Assembly (NCBI GenBank): GCA_040381475.1
Contig: JBEIHH010000019.1
Coordinates: 1 to 33,726, forward strand
Origin: JAIBBG01 sp040381475
GTDB taxonomy: Bacteria > Bacteroidota > Bacteroidia > Flavobacteriales_D > Sanyastnellaceae
Direction of reading: 5' to 3'
DNA: 33,726 nt
Part shown: positions 24,251 through 32,149 of the stretch, one piece after another
How positions within the stretch are numbered: position 1 is the stretch's first letter
Layout of the letters: each line of letters starts with the position of its first letter
Program-made: the position numbers and the translations under genes
Notes under the pieces: model-generated
The model's input: the letters and a program-made list of their open reading frames with translations, nothing else
Database searches by the model: none
What the model was told of the DNA's origin: nothing

Positions 24251-27094
24251 CTATTTTACTTCCTGCTGAGCCAGCAGGTACCCGGCTGTGTGTCCAACAT
24301 CGCCGATGTCTTCAGGTCTTCCTGCATAGACAACTTGGCCACCACCATCGCCACCTTCCGGACCCATGTCTATAAGCCAGTCGGCACAACGAATGACATC
24401 CATGTTGTGTTCAATGGCAATGATGCTGTGACCCTTTTCCAGCAAAGCGTAGAAAGAGTCCATCAATTTTTTCACATCGTGGAAATGCAGTCTGGTGGTT
24501 GGTTCATCGAAAATGAACAGCGTGTGCTGTCCTGTGCCGCCTTTGGTGAGGAATGATGCCAGTTTGATGCGCTGCGCTTCACCGCCGCTCAGCGACGAGG
24601 AGCTCTGACCCAAACCGACATACCCAAGGCCGACCTGTTGCAAAGGCAACAAACGCTCAATGATATTTCGATTAGCAGTCTTTTCCTTTTCTGTAGAGAA
24701 AAATGCCACAGCCTCATCCACTGTCATGTTCAGAACATCGCTGATTGACTTGCCGCGGTATTCTATCTCGATCACTTCATCTTTGAATCTTTTGCCTTTG
24801 CAGCTTTCGCACACCAATTTGATATCGGCCATGAATTGCATCGATATCGTTTGCAAGCCTTCCCCTTCGCAAGACTCGCACCTGCCACCTTCCACATTGA
24901 AGCTGAAATGCGAAGGTTTGTATCCACGTTGTTTGGCGAGTGTCTGAACAGAATAAAGCGTGCGGATGTCATCGTATGCTTTTACATATGTCACAGGATT
25001 GGATCGTGATGATTTGCCAATCGGATTCTGATCTACAAATTCTACCGCAGCGAGCGTTCTGATATCACCCTCCAGTGCATCATATTCTCCGACCATTTCC
25101 GTAGGATAGCCACCAAGTTCCTTTTGTATTGCCGGAAAAAGGATATTGCGGATCAACGTGGATTTGCCGCTGCCACTCACACCGCTAACCACGGTGAAAC
25201 AGCGCAGCGGAAATTCAACGTCGATATCTTTTAGCGAATGCTCACGTGCTCCGCGTACAATCAGTTTGTCCTTTCCAATTTTCTTTTTGTTTGACCGGGT
25301 AATGGACAAATCGCCCCTCAGGTATTTTGCAGTCAATGTATCTGCACCGGACATCAATTGTTTCACATTACCCTGAAAAACGACTTCACCACCTAAGGTA
25401 CCGGCTTCCGGTCCCATATCGATGATGACATCGGCAGCACGCATGATCTCCTCGTCATGTTCAACAACAATGACAGTATTGCCCTGATCGCGGAGTGCTT
25501 TCAGCACTTCAATCAGGCGATGAGTATCGCGGGTGTGTAGACCAATACTTGGCTCATCGAGGATATACATAGATCCTACAAGCGATGAACCAAGGCTTGT
25601 GGCCAGGTTGATGCGTTGTGATTCTCCTCCGGATAATGTATTGGACAGTCTGTTCAGCGTGAGATAATCCAAACCCACATCGGTAAGGTATTTCAAACGG
25701 TAGCGAATTTCGGTCAGCAGACGTTTCGCAATTTTGTTTTCGTGTTCTGTCAGTTGCAGTTGATCAAAAAATGAAAGGCAATCTGAGATGGAAACTTCTA
25801 CCAATTCAGCGATACTCTTTCCTCCCACTTTTACGTAGTTGGCATCAGCGCGCAAACGTGTGCCTCTGCAATCGGGACACTTCGTTTTTCCGCGGTAGCG
25901 GCTTAGCATCACTCTGTACTGAATCTTATATGACTCACCTTCGAGGTATTTGAAGAAGGCTCTTATTCCGCCGAAATATTTGTTGCCCGACCAAAGCAGT
26001 TCGCGCTGTTCTTTGGTAAGCTCAGCTATGGGTTTGTGAATCGGGAAATTAAATTTCGAAGCGTTCATCACGAGTTGATGTTTCCATTCGCTCATGGTTT
26101 CGCCCCGCCAGCAAGCTACTGCATCCTGATAGACGCTGAGCTTCTTGTTGGGAATGACCAGATTTTCATCAATACCAATGATGCTTCCAAAGCCTTCGCA
26201 GGTTTTGCATGCACCAACGGGATTGTTGAAAGTGAATAGATTCACCGATGGTTCCTCGAACACGATTCCATCAGCCTCGAATTTGCTGGAAAATTCTTTC
26301 CTTTTCTTTTTATCAAAATCAAAAACAACACAGGTTCCGTGCCCTTCAAAAAAGGCACTTTCAGCGCTGTCTGCAATGCGCGACAAGTTTTCTTCATCCT
26401 GATCTGCAACTACCCTGTCGATGACGATGCTGATATTTTCCTTATCCGTTGTCTTGGGTGTATAATCTTCTATCTGCAACATTTCATCCTTCACCATAAT
26501 CCTGGTGAATCCCTGCTGCGTAAGTATTTCCAGTTTCTTTTTGATGTCTGTCAACTTCGCTAATGGAGCAAGAATCAGGAATTTTGATTCCGGTGGATGC
26601 GATGAAATGAAGTTGACAACATCTTCAACTTTATTCCTTTTCACCTCCTGACCTGAAACGGGAGAATATGTGCGTCCGATGCGAGCAAAAAGGAGTTTGA
26701 TATAATCATATATTTCGGTTGAGGTACCAACGGTAGATCGGGAAGTACGGCTGGTCACCTTCTGTTCAATGGCAACGGCCGGACTGATTCCCTGAATATT
26801 GTCAACATCCGGTTTGTCAAGTCTGCCGAGAAACTGGCGTGCATATGAGCTGAGGCTTTCCACATAACGCCTCTGACCTTCGGCATACAAAGTGTCAAAA
26901 GCCAGAGAAGATTTTCCCGAACCACTCAATCCTGTGATCACCGCGAATTTGCCGCGCGGAATGGCCACCGATACATTTTTCAGGTTGTGCACCCGCGCTC
27001 CTCTGATAATGATGAACTCTTTGGGATCAGTGGTAAGAGGAATTCCTGAATGAGGGGAAATGCTAGATTTATCTTTTTTGGTTGTCCGCGGCAT
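24251..27094 (-). CDS. uvrA: Excinuclease ABC subunit A
   Basis: 947 residues from ATG 27094 (an ATG 16 codons upstream is possible). UvrA is the damage-sensing ATPase of nucleotide excision repair. It has two ABC modules: Walker A GLSGSGKS (55-62) and GVSGSGKS, signatures LSGGESQR and LSGGEAQR, and UvrB-binding and insertion regions. CxxC pairs are seen at Cys296/Cys299, Cys406/Cys409 and in CESCEGEG..CESCKGKR. The first CxxC of the N-terminal zinc module, present in E. coli UvrA, is absent here (FEADGIVFEEP). In the second ATPase module DEPTTRLHF has Arg868 where glycine is usual. A CAACTTTG near-match to the -7 box 6 nt before 27094 supports that start. Confidence 0.95.
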   Translation of the reverse strand: MPRTTKKDKSSISPHSGIPLTTDPKEFIIIRGARVHNLKNVSVAIPRGKFAVITGLSGSGKSSLAFDTLYAEGQRRYVESLSSYARQFLGRLDKPDVDNIQGISPAVAIEQKVTSRTSRSTVGTSTEIYDYIKLLFARIGRTYSPVSGQEVKRNKVEDVVNFISSHPPESKFLILAPLAKLTDIKKKLEILTQQGFTRIMVKDEMLQIEDYTPKTTDKENISIVIDRVVADQDEENLSRIADSAESAFFEGHGTCVVFDFDKKKRKEFSSKFEADGIVFEEPSVNLFTFNNPVGACKTCEGFGSIIGIDENLVIPNKKLSVYQDAVACWRGETMSEWKHQLVMNASKFNFPIHKPIAELTKEQRELLWSGNKYFGGIRAFFKYLEGESYKIQYRVMLSRYRGKTKCPDCRGTRLRADANYVKVGGKSIAELVEVSISDCLSFFDQLQLTEHENKIAKRLLTEIRYRLKYLTDVGLDYLTLNRLSNTLSGGESQRINLATSLGSSLVGSMYILDEPSIGLHTRDTHRLIEVLKALRDQGNTVIVVEHDEEIMRAADVIIDMGPEAGTLGGEVVFQGNVKQLMSGADTLTAKYLRGDLSITRSNKKKIGKDKLIVRGAREHSLKDIDVEFPLRCFTVVSGVSGSGKSTLIRNILFPAIQKELGGYPTEMVGEYDALEGDIRTLAAVEFVDQNPIGKSSRSNPVTYVKAYDDIRTLYSVQTLAKQRGYKPSHFSFNVEGGRCESCEGEGLQTISMQFMADIKLVCESCKGKRFKDEVIEIEYRGKSISDVLNMTVDEAVAFFSTEKEKTANRNIIERLLPLQQVGLGYVGLGQSSSSLSGGEAQRIKLASFLTKGGTGQHTLFIFDEPTTRLHFHDVKKLMDSFYALLEKGHSIIAIEHNMDVIRCADWLIDMGPEGGDGGGQVVYAGRPEDIGDVGHTAGYLLAQQEVK

Positions 27095-27292
27095 ACATGG
27101 CAAAGTTGTAGCTGAAACAAGATTGCCCTTGCAGATGTTCATAAAAAAACAAGCAGCGACACACTGGTAAAGGGCATGTGTTCAAATTATGACACAACCA
27201 TTTTTCAATTCCCATATCAAGAATGATAACCTTGGAAAATGTTAAAAATGGCGATCCACAGAAAAAAAGCGGGTGATCAGGTAATTTTTGAC

Positions 27293-27300
27293 TACATTTG
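27293..27300 (+). promoter_or_regulatory. Possible -7 box (TACATTTG) for the sigma factor gene
   Basis: Exact TAnnTTTG match but no TTTG at -33. If used, the leader is about 155 nt, unusually long for this window. Confidence 0.35.
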
Positions 27301-27452
27301 ACTTGTCGATGGGATTTTTTTCATTGATACAATAAAACAAAAAGTGGGGCGTTTCATCGTTTTCCACTTAACCAACAAATAAAAAACACGCATACATTAT
27401 AAGGTAGACTTTACTCTTTGTTCTAATTCATAGTTTTAAGAACCTAAAAAAG

Positions 27453-27458
27453 AGGAGG
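27453..27458 (+). promoter_or_regulatory. Strong Shine-Dalgarno AGGAGG before the sigma factor gene
   Basis: AGGAGG with a 5-nt spacer to the ATG at 27464. Nearly all other genes here lack a recognisable Shine-Dalgarno, as is normal for Bacteroidota, so this one stands out and fixes the start. Confidence 0.75.
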
Positions 27459-27463
27459 ACCCC

Positions 27464-28051
27464 ATGCGTGTACAAGTCATGACTGACCGTCAGTTGGTTG
27501 AAATTTACCACAACGGAAATGAAGCCGGATTCGAAGAGTTGCTGAAGCGCTACAAAAGCCGCGTATTCAGTAAAATTCTGATGTATGTGAAAGACCGGGC
27601 AATTGCCGAGGACATCTTTCAGGACACGTTTGTTAGGGCCATTCATGCCTTGAAGGATGGCAACTACAACGAGGAAGGAAAATTCAGCGCCTGGGTATTG
27701 CGGATCGCACACAATCTGTGCATCGACCATTTTCGCAACAAGAAAAAAATGCCGATGACCCGCGAACGTGATGAGTACAGTCCATTCGACTATATAAGCA
27801 ACAACGAGAAAAACTCAGAGGAAACCAAGGTGAACGCCGAAATTCTTGGCGATGCTCGCAAGTTGCTGGCCTTGTTGCCTCAGGAGCAAAAAGAAATCGT
27901 GATGATGCGCCTGTATTACGACATGAGCTTCAAAGAAATTGCCGATCAGCTCGATATCAGCATCAATACTGCTCTCGGCCGCATGCGTTATGCGTTGATC
28001 AATCTGCGCAAACTCATTGAAAAGCATCAAATGGAAATGACACTATCGTAA
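27464..28051 (+). CDS. RNA polymerase sigma-70 family (ECF-type) sigma factor
   Basis: 195 residues. Region 2 runs about 10-90 (EDIFQDTFVRAIHAL, then FSAWVLRIAHNLCIDHFRNKKK, the -10 recognition and core-binding segments). Region 4 runs about 130-187 with LLPQEQKEIVMMRLYYDMSFKEIADQLDISINTALGRMRYALINLRKLI, containing the helix-turn-helix. It matches a conserved Bacteroidota group of ECF-like factors that lack a neighbouring anti-sigma factor; none is found here either. It may therefore be controlled at expression level, and the strong Shine-Dalgarno and possible long leader fit that idea. A terminator follows. Confidence 0.92.
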   Translation: MRVQVMTDRQLVEIYHNGNEAGFEELLKRYKSRVFSKILMYVKDRAIAEDIFQDTFVRAIHALKDGNYNEEGKFSAWVLRIAHNLCIDHFRNKKKMPMTRERDEYSPFDYISNNEKNSEETKVNAEILGDARKLLALLPQEQKEIVMMRLYYDMSFKEIADQLDISINTALGRMRYALINLRKLIEKHQMEMTLS

Positions 28052-28083
28052 ATAGTTTTATGGCTTAAGGGCACTTAAATTCT

Positions 28084-28118
28084 AAACCCCGAATAAACTT
28101 CGGGGTTTTGTTTTTTTT
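28084..28118 (+). terminator. Rho-independent terminator after the sigma factor gene
   Basis: Stem AAACCCCGAA/TTCGGGGTTT (28084-28093 and 28099-28108), loop TAAAC, then TTGTTTTTTTT. Confidence 0.93.
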
Positions 28119-28134
28119 GACGAACTCGCGATTG

Positions 28135-28800
28135 TCATGGCATAATCCTGAAAACAAGACCTCCATTGATCTCGATACCTCCCACTTTGAGTGTTCCGGA
28201 AAGATTGGTGATGTCCACGATTGTTCCTTCAACTTCATAAGATTTCAGTTCGAAATTGTGCATGTCATAACCAATATTGAGGTTGATGCCAATGGGACCA
28301 TTCTTGATGAAAAACATAGTTCCCAGGTTGAACTTGATACCATTGCCTTTGTATATCAATTTCTGAGTGAGCGCAAAGAAGTCATCCGTTACATCATTCA
28401 TTTCAACGGTGCCGGTATTGAAGCCCGCATTGAGATATACGCGCGATTCATCATCACTGAAGAGATTCACTTCGCCGGCGATACCAATAATGCTGAACCT
28501 GTTGAAACGACCGCTCTTCTGGTCTTCCGGCGCGTAGAGGTATTTGCCGAATTTCATATCGATACCGGCATTGAACCGTTCTGTAATATCGTACCGGAGT
28601 TCTATTGGAAAATGAGTGGTAGCTGCGCCGTCGGTGGTATCATCGGACACTGTAATGCTACCTAAAGTGTACTCCAGTCTGGTTTCCGTTTTGTAAACGC
28701 CCAGGCCATAACCTGCGCGCACTTGTATTTCATTTTCTCTTTGGGCCAAACAAGCCAAATCCATAGAAACAGCCACGAACAGGAGTAACAAGTTTTTCAT
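28135..28800 (-). CDS. Outer-membrane beta-barrel protein of unknown function
   Basis: 221 residues from ATG 28800, which gives a clean signal peptide (KNLLLLFVAVSMDLACLAQ); the 26 upstream residues look non-coding. The mature chain alternates strands typical of a porin-like barrel (IQVRAGYGLGVYKTET, HFPIELRYDITERFNAGIDMKFGKYL, VYLNAGFNTGTVEM, GIKFNLGTMFFI) and ends GGIEINGGLVFRIMP with a strand-like C-terminus. No named family is recognised. The function is unknown. It converges on the sigma factor gene; a terminator belonging to the small upstream gene separates it from that gene, so it needs its own promoter. Confidence 0.75.
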   Translation of the reverse strand: MKNLLLLFVAVSMDLACLAQRENEIQVRAGYGLGVYKTETRLEYTLGSITVSDDTTDGAATTHFPIELRYDITERFNAGIDMKFGKYLYAPEDQKSGRFNRFSIIGIAGEVNLFSDDESRVYLNAGFNTGTVEMNDVTDDFFALTQKLIYKGNGIKFNLGTMFFIKNGPIGINLNIGYDMHNFELKSYEVEGTIVDITNLSGTLKVGGIEINGGLVFRIMP

Positions 28801-28883
28801 AGAAGGATGATATGATCGCAATTTCCAGAATTGACACATTTGTGCGGCAACGATCCCAGTGCAGTTACCAACATACATTTAAC

Positions 28884-28909
28884 AAAAAAGCCCCTTTCGG
28901 GGCCTTTTT
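28884..28909 (-). terminator. Rho-independent terminator after the 65-residue gene
   Basis: On the minus strand an 11-bp stem, AAAAAGGCCCC with GGGGCTTTTTT and tetraloop GAAA, closed by one G-U pair that would be a mismatch on the plus strand. This sets its direction and supports real transcription of the small gene just upstream. Confidence 0.85.
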
Positions 28910-28931
28910 AAAGCGGGAGTAATTCCTGCTG

Positions 28932-29129
28932 TTAGTTCAGTACGAGAGCAATTCTGTTGATCGAGCGGCTCTTCCGGATGCTCAACGCTTTGCTGTATGC
29001 GAGGAGGTTGTTCACTGAGCGCTCTGACGGATCCTGTTCGTACGATTCCCTTTGGGGAGCAATCTCTTTCACCGTTTCTTCTTCCATTTTCGTAAAATCC
29101 AATAACTCTTGAAGTGTAAAGTCGATCAT
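28932..29129 (-). CDS. Small conserved-looking protein, 65 residues, function unknown
   Basis: From ATG 29129: MIDFTLQELLDFTKMEEETV and onward, acidic at the N-terminus and basic at the C-terminus (SIRKSRSINRIALVLN). It is helical in pattern, has no signal peptide or cysteine pair, and is reminiscent of the short LDFTLEELL-type proteins seen in Bacteroidota; I cannot name a family. An upstream in-frame start at 29162 adds 11 basic residues. It lies 87 nt after the BtuF-like gene on the same strand and is closed by a strand-specific terminator, so it is probably the last gene of that transcript. Confidence 0.62.
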   Translation of the reverse strand: MIDFTLQELLDFTKMEEETVKEIAPQRESYEQDPSERSVNNLLAYSKALSIRKSRSINRIALVLN

Positions 29130-29216
29130 CGGCAGATGTTTTTGTTTTTTGGGATAACGCAATGGATTTGAAAATATTGTTCAGGCCGATGAAAAACTCG
29201 AGAAAAGCTTGCCTCA

Positions 29217-30299
29217 CTACCACTTTCTGAAGTATCCAAAGGCATGCCGGCCTTGTATTTCAGGATGGAAAATGGCAACGAGGTCGGTGAGCATTACATG
29301 CGGTTCAAGGACAGCCATTCCGTGGTAGTCTGTTTCAGCTGCATTGCAGTAAAACACGTTCCTATTCTGATAGGACCGAAAACTCGCCAGTCGCGCATCG
29401 CCCTCGGTTAATTTATCTGCGGTCAGCGGTCCCTTTTCGTAGACAATTTTACCCCAGAATTCGCATTGCTGGGCATCTGCCAGTATCTTTTCGAAGGGTA
29501 GTATAAGATTGCCTGAAGAAACAGAATCTGCGTAGATATAACGACCTCCTGCATCAGCTATCAGTCGGGCGGCAAAGCTATTGCCAGGCGGCATATACCA
29601 GAATCCTCCATCATAAGAGCCTGAGAATACCGTGGGTTTGTATTGAGCGAGATTGCGCACCATTGCAGCCTCTGCATTGTAGGCATCACGGATTGCATTA
29701 AAAAGCCGTTCGGCCTCTTCTTGTTTGTTGAATAAAAAGCCGAAAAGCTTGATCCACTCTGCCCTTCCCAGCGGAGTTTTTTCCAGGTATTCTGAAATCT
29801 GAACGCATCCGATGCCGGCATCCAGAAATTTGACATATTCTTCTCCACCGTAAGGGTATACAAAGAGCAAATCGGGCTCGGTGCCAAAGACTTTTTCATC
29901 ATCCAGTTTGTGACCTACCGTGAGGTTGGTAAGCTCTCCCCTATCCACCATGGCGCGTACTTCCGGATCAATCACCAAATCAGAAAACCCGGTTCCTTTG
30001 AGCATCGGCAAATGACCCAATGCCTTGATAAAAGGCACATGGGTGGTCGACAGACAGGCAAGGCTATTGATTTTTTGCGGTTTCCAAAAAATCTGCTGCA
30101 GGGTGTCGGGCAGACTTTCAAGATTGAGCAGCGTAATTCTGAATGAACTGTCTGCAAGTTCTTCCACAACAAAACCTTCGGCGAATTCCGGACGAAATAC
30201 ACGAATCACTTTTTGCTCCGAGCCTGTGCCTTGCGGGGGAACCATGCAGGAAGCGAAAAAGAGACTAAGCCAGAGGAAATTAAAAATCAATAAGCGCAT
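29217..30299 (-). CDS. ABC-transporter substrate-binding lipoprotein, BtuF/periplasmic-binding-like
   Basis: 360 residues from ATG 30299. The lipoprotein signal MRLLIFNFLWLSLFFAS-C places the lipid on Cys18. The rest fits the type III periplasmic binding proteins (PF01497) used for cobalamin, haem or siderophores: INSLACLSTTHVPFIKALG, GTEPDLLFVYPYGGEE, the long helix region LGRAEWIKLFGFLFNKQEEAERLF, and NRNVFYCNAAETDYHGMAVLEPHVMLTDLVAIFHPE. The TATTTTCG box 6 nt before the ATG supports this start; the upstream alternative at 30350 would lie before the box. No permease or ATPase gene is adjacent, so the partner is elsewhere. The substrate is undetermined. Confidence 0.88.
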   Translation of the reverse strand: MRLLIFNFLWLSLFFASCMVPPQGTGSEQKVIRVFRPEFAEGFVVEELADSSFRITLLNLESLPDTLQQIFWKPQKINSLACLSTTHVPFIKALGHLPMLKGTGFSDLVIDPEVRAMVDRGELTNLTVGHKLDDEKVFGTEPDLLFVYPYGGEEYVKFLDAGIGCVQISEYLEKTPLGRAEWIKLFGFLFNKQEEAERLFNAIRDAYNAEAAMVRNLAQYKPTVFSGSYDGGFWYMPPGNSFAARLIADAGGRYIYADSVSSGNLILPFEKILADAQQCEFWGKIVYEKGPLTADKLTEGDARLASFRSYQNRNVFYCNAAETDYHGMAVLEPHVMLTDLVAIFHPEIQGRHAFGYFRKW

Positions 30300-30305
30300 C
30301 GGGGG

Positions 30306-30313
30306 CGAAAATA
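30306..30313 (-). promoter_or_regulatory. Predicted -7 box (TATTTTCG) for the BtuF-like gene
   Basis: One mismatch to TAnnTTTG, 6 nt before the ATG, with GTTG at 30332-30335 (18-bp spacer) as a possible -33 element. Another near-leaderless case. Confidence 0.45.
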
Positions 30314-30357
30314 CATCCCGCATAAGCCGAACAACTGCTCTAAAAGTCAAACTTGGT

Positions 30358-30365
30358 TACTTTCG
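30358..30365 (+). promoter_or_regulatory. Possible -7 box (TACTTTCG) for the UXS gene
   Basis: One mismatch to TAnnTTTG, 33 nt before the ATG at 30399, diverging from the BtuF-like promoter. Confidence 0.3.
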
Positions 30366-30398
30366 CGGCGCGGCCATTGGCCTGTTAAAAGCTAAAAC

Positions 30399-31382
30399 AT
30401 GAAGCGAATACTCATTACCGGAGCGGCGGGATTTCTTGGTTCACATCTGTGCGACAGATTTATCCGCGAGGGATACCATGTGATTGGCATGGACAATCTG
30501 ATCACGGGAGATTTGAAGAACATAGAACATCTTTTCAAAAACGAACATTTCGAATTTTATCATCACGACGTTTCGAAATTCATACATGTACCGGGAAAGC
30601 TCGACTACATTCTTCATTTTGCTTCTCCGGCCAGTCCGATCGATTATTTGAAAATTCCTATCCAGACTTTGAAAGTCGGATCCCTTGGAATTCACAATTG
30701 CCTGGGTCTGGCCCGTGAGAAAAAAGCGCGCGTGTTGATAGCAAGCACCAGTGAGGTATATGGCGACCCAACAGTGCATCCGCAAACGGAGGCCTATTGG
30801 GGAAATGTTAATCCGGTTGGTCCGCGTGGTGTTTATGACGAAGCCAAGCGCTTTCAGGAAGCCATGACCATGGCTTATCATACTTTTCACGGACTGGAAA
30901 CGAGAATCGTGCGCATTTTCAATACATACGGTCCAAGAATGCGACTCAACGACGGACGCGTATTGCCGGCTTTCATAGGTCAGGCGTTGAGAGGCGAAGA
31001 CCTCACCATTTTCGGAGATGGCAGTCAGACACGTTCATTTTGTTATGTAGATGATCTGGTAGAAGGTATTTACCGTTTGTTGCACAGCGATTATGCAGGA
31101 CCAGTCAATATTGGCAATCCGGACGAAATAACCATCCGCGATTTTGCAGAAGAAATCATCAAACTTACCGGTACGAAACAAAAGGTTGTTTACCGCGATT
31201 TGCCTACTGATGATCCGAAGCAGCGCAGGCCGGATATTACCATTGCCCGGAAATTGCTGGGCTGGGAGCCTAAAGTTCACCGCAGTGAAGGTTTAAGAAT
31301 CACTTATGATTATTTCAAATCGCTCACAGCCGATGAACTGAACAAAGTCGAGCACAAGGATTTTGCGAAATACAACAACTAA
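30399..31382 (+). CDS. UDP-glucuronate decarboxylase (UDP-xylose synthase-like SDR)
   Basis: 327 residues. It should convert UDP-glucuronate to UDP-xylose (or the 4-keto-pentose) using NAD+. The Rossmann motif is GAAGFLGSH (8-16), the active-site segment STSEVYGDP (116-124) carries the Ser/Thr and conserved Glu119, and Tyr146/Lys150 lie in GVYDEAKRF. Family-specific features are NTYGPRMRLNDGRVLPAF, FGDGSQTRSFCYVDDL, GNPDEITIRDFAE and DDPKQRRPDITIARKLLGWEP. The close relation to animal and plant UXS is typical. Its stop is 14 nt before the acetyltransferase gene, so the two form an operon. Confidence 0.9.
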   Translation: MKRILITGAAGFLGSHLCDRFIREGYHVIGMDNLITGDLKNIEHLFKNEHFEFYHHDVSKFIHVPGKLDYILHFASPASPIDYLKIPIQTLKVGSLGIHNCLGLAREKKARVLIASTSEVYGDPTVHPQTEAYWGNVNPVGPRGVYDEAKRFQEAMTMAYHTFHGLETRIVRIFNTYGPRMRLNDGRVLPAFIGQALRGEDLTIFGDGSQTRSFCYVDDLVEGIYRLLHSDYAGPVNIGNPDEITIRDFAEEIIKLTGTKQKVVYRDLPTDDPKQRRPDITIARKLLGWEPKVHRSEGLRITYDYFKSLTADELNKVEHKDFAKYNN

Positions 31383-31396
31383 ATCATTCGAAAATC

Positions 31397-31981
31397 ATGA
31401 AAAATGCGCTGGAGTACGAAGCACACCCAACTGCAGTCATCGATGAAGGTTGCAGCATAGGCCGTGGCACATTCATCTGGCATTTTACGCATGTGATGCG
31501 CGGCTCAGTGATTGGAGAAGAATGCAACCTTGGACAGAATGTTGTCATTTCTCCGGATGTCATACTCGGCAGCGGCGTGAAGGTGCAGAACAACGTGTCT
31601 GTTTACACCGGAGTGGTTTGTGAGGATGATGTATTTCTTGGTCCATCCTGCGTTTTTACGAATGTGATCAATCCACGCAGTGCTGTCAGCCGCAAGCATG
31701 AATTCCGCACTACGCTTGTGCGCAAGGGTGCAAGCATTGGTGCCAATGCGACCATTATTTGCGGCATTGAGATAGGAGAATACGCCATGATAGGCGCAGG
31801 TGCGGTAGTAACCAAATCAGTTGCACCTTATGCCCTGGTCATAGGCAATCCGGCGCGTGAAACCGGCTGGGTATCCAGATCAGGTCACAAACTAAATTTT
31901 GATGACCGCGGAAGAGCCATTTGTCCTGAGACCGGAGAGACATATGTATTGGAATCGGGCATGGTAGCGCCCTTGTCTTAA
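31397..31981 (+). CDS. WbpD/WlbB-type UDP-sugar N-acetyltransferase (left-handed beta-helix)
   Basis: 194 residues with hexapeptide repeats throughout (AVIDEGCSIGRGTFIWHFTHVMRGSVIGEECNLGQNV, IGANATIICGIEIGEYAMIGAGAVVTK). The segments NNVSVYTGVVCEDDVFLGPSCVFTNVINPRS and GNPARETGWVSRSG mark the WbpD/WlbB branch, which acetylates the 3-amino group of UDP-2-acetamido-3-amino-2,3-dideoxy-glucuronate during synthesis of the 2,3-diacetamido uronic acids of O-antigens. The matching oxidase and aminotransferase (WbpA/B/E types) are not in the window, so the exact substrate is inferred. It follows the UXS gene by 14 nt. Confidence 0.88.
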   Translation: MKNALEYEAHPTAVIDEGCSIGRGTFIWHFTHVMRGSVIGEECNLGQNVVISPDVILGSGVKVQNNVSVYTGVVCEDDVFLGPSCVFTNVINPRSAVSRKHEFRTTLVRKGASIGANATIICGIEIGEYAMIGAGAVVTKSVAPYALVIGNPARETGWVSRSGHKLNFDDRGRAICPETGETYVLESGMVAPLS

Positions 31982-32043
31982 ACACTGAGTCAGCATTAGG
32001 ATTCCGGCTCAAAACCCAGCACAATCGTTATTGTTCTGCTGCC

Positions 32044-32100
32044 ATGAAAAATATCTTCAAGATCAAGCCCTTGCTGTTTTTGATCTTTTGCATTTCATAA
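32044..32100 (+). CDS. Possible 18-residue hydrophobic micropeptide or gene remnant
   Basis: MKNIFKIKPLLFLIFCIS, then TAA. It has exactly the n-region and h-region of a signal peptide but stops at once. It lies in the 168-bp gap before the dehydrogenase gene. It may be a decayed 5' end, a leader peptide, or chance. No ribosome-binding site is seen. Reported because of its composition only. Confidence 0.2.
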   Translation: MKNIFKIKPLLFLIFCIS

Positions 32101-32123
32101 CGAACCAAAACGCCCATTCTGGG

Positions 32124-32131
32124 TAAATTTG
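32124..32131 (+). promoter_or_regulatory. Predicted -7 box (TAAATTTG) for the UDP-sugar dehydrogenase gene
   Basis: Exact TAnnTTTG match, 18 nt before the ATG at 32150. The in-frame TTG at 32129 lies inside the box and so cannot be the start of the transcript it drives. Confidence 0.45.
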
Positions 32132-32149
32132 CGCTCCCGAAAAGAAATT

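Larger units (their letters stand above)
27095..27463. other. 369-bp intergenic region between uvrA and the sigma factor gene
   Basis: AT-rich, divergent. It holds the possible extra 5' codons of uvrA (to 27142), a TACATTTG box at 27293-27300 facing the sigma factor gene, a weak stem AAGTGG/CCACTT (27342-27347 and 27364-27369), and the Shine-Dalgarno at 27453-27458. No ORF with protein-like composition or RNA gene was recognised. Confidence 0.6.

Noticed and set aside
28108..28665. 185-codon plus-strand ORF opposite the barrel protein gene
   Set aside because: The minus-strand frame has a signal peptide and barrel strands; this one is its shadow.
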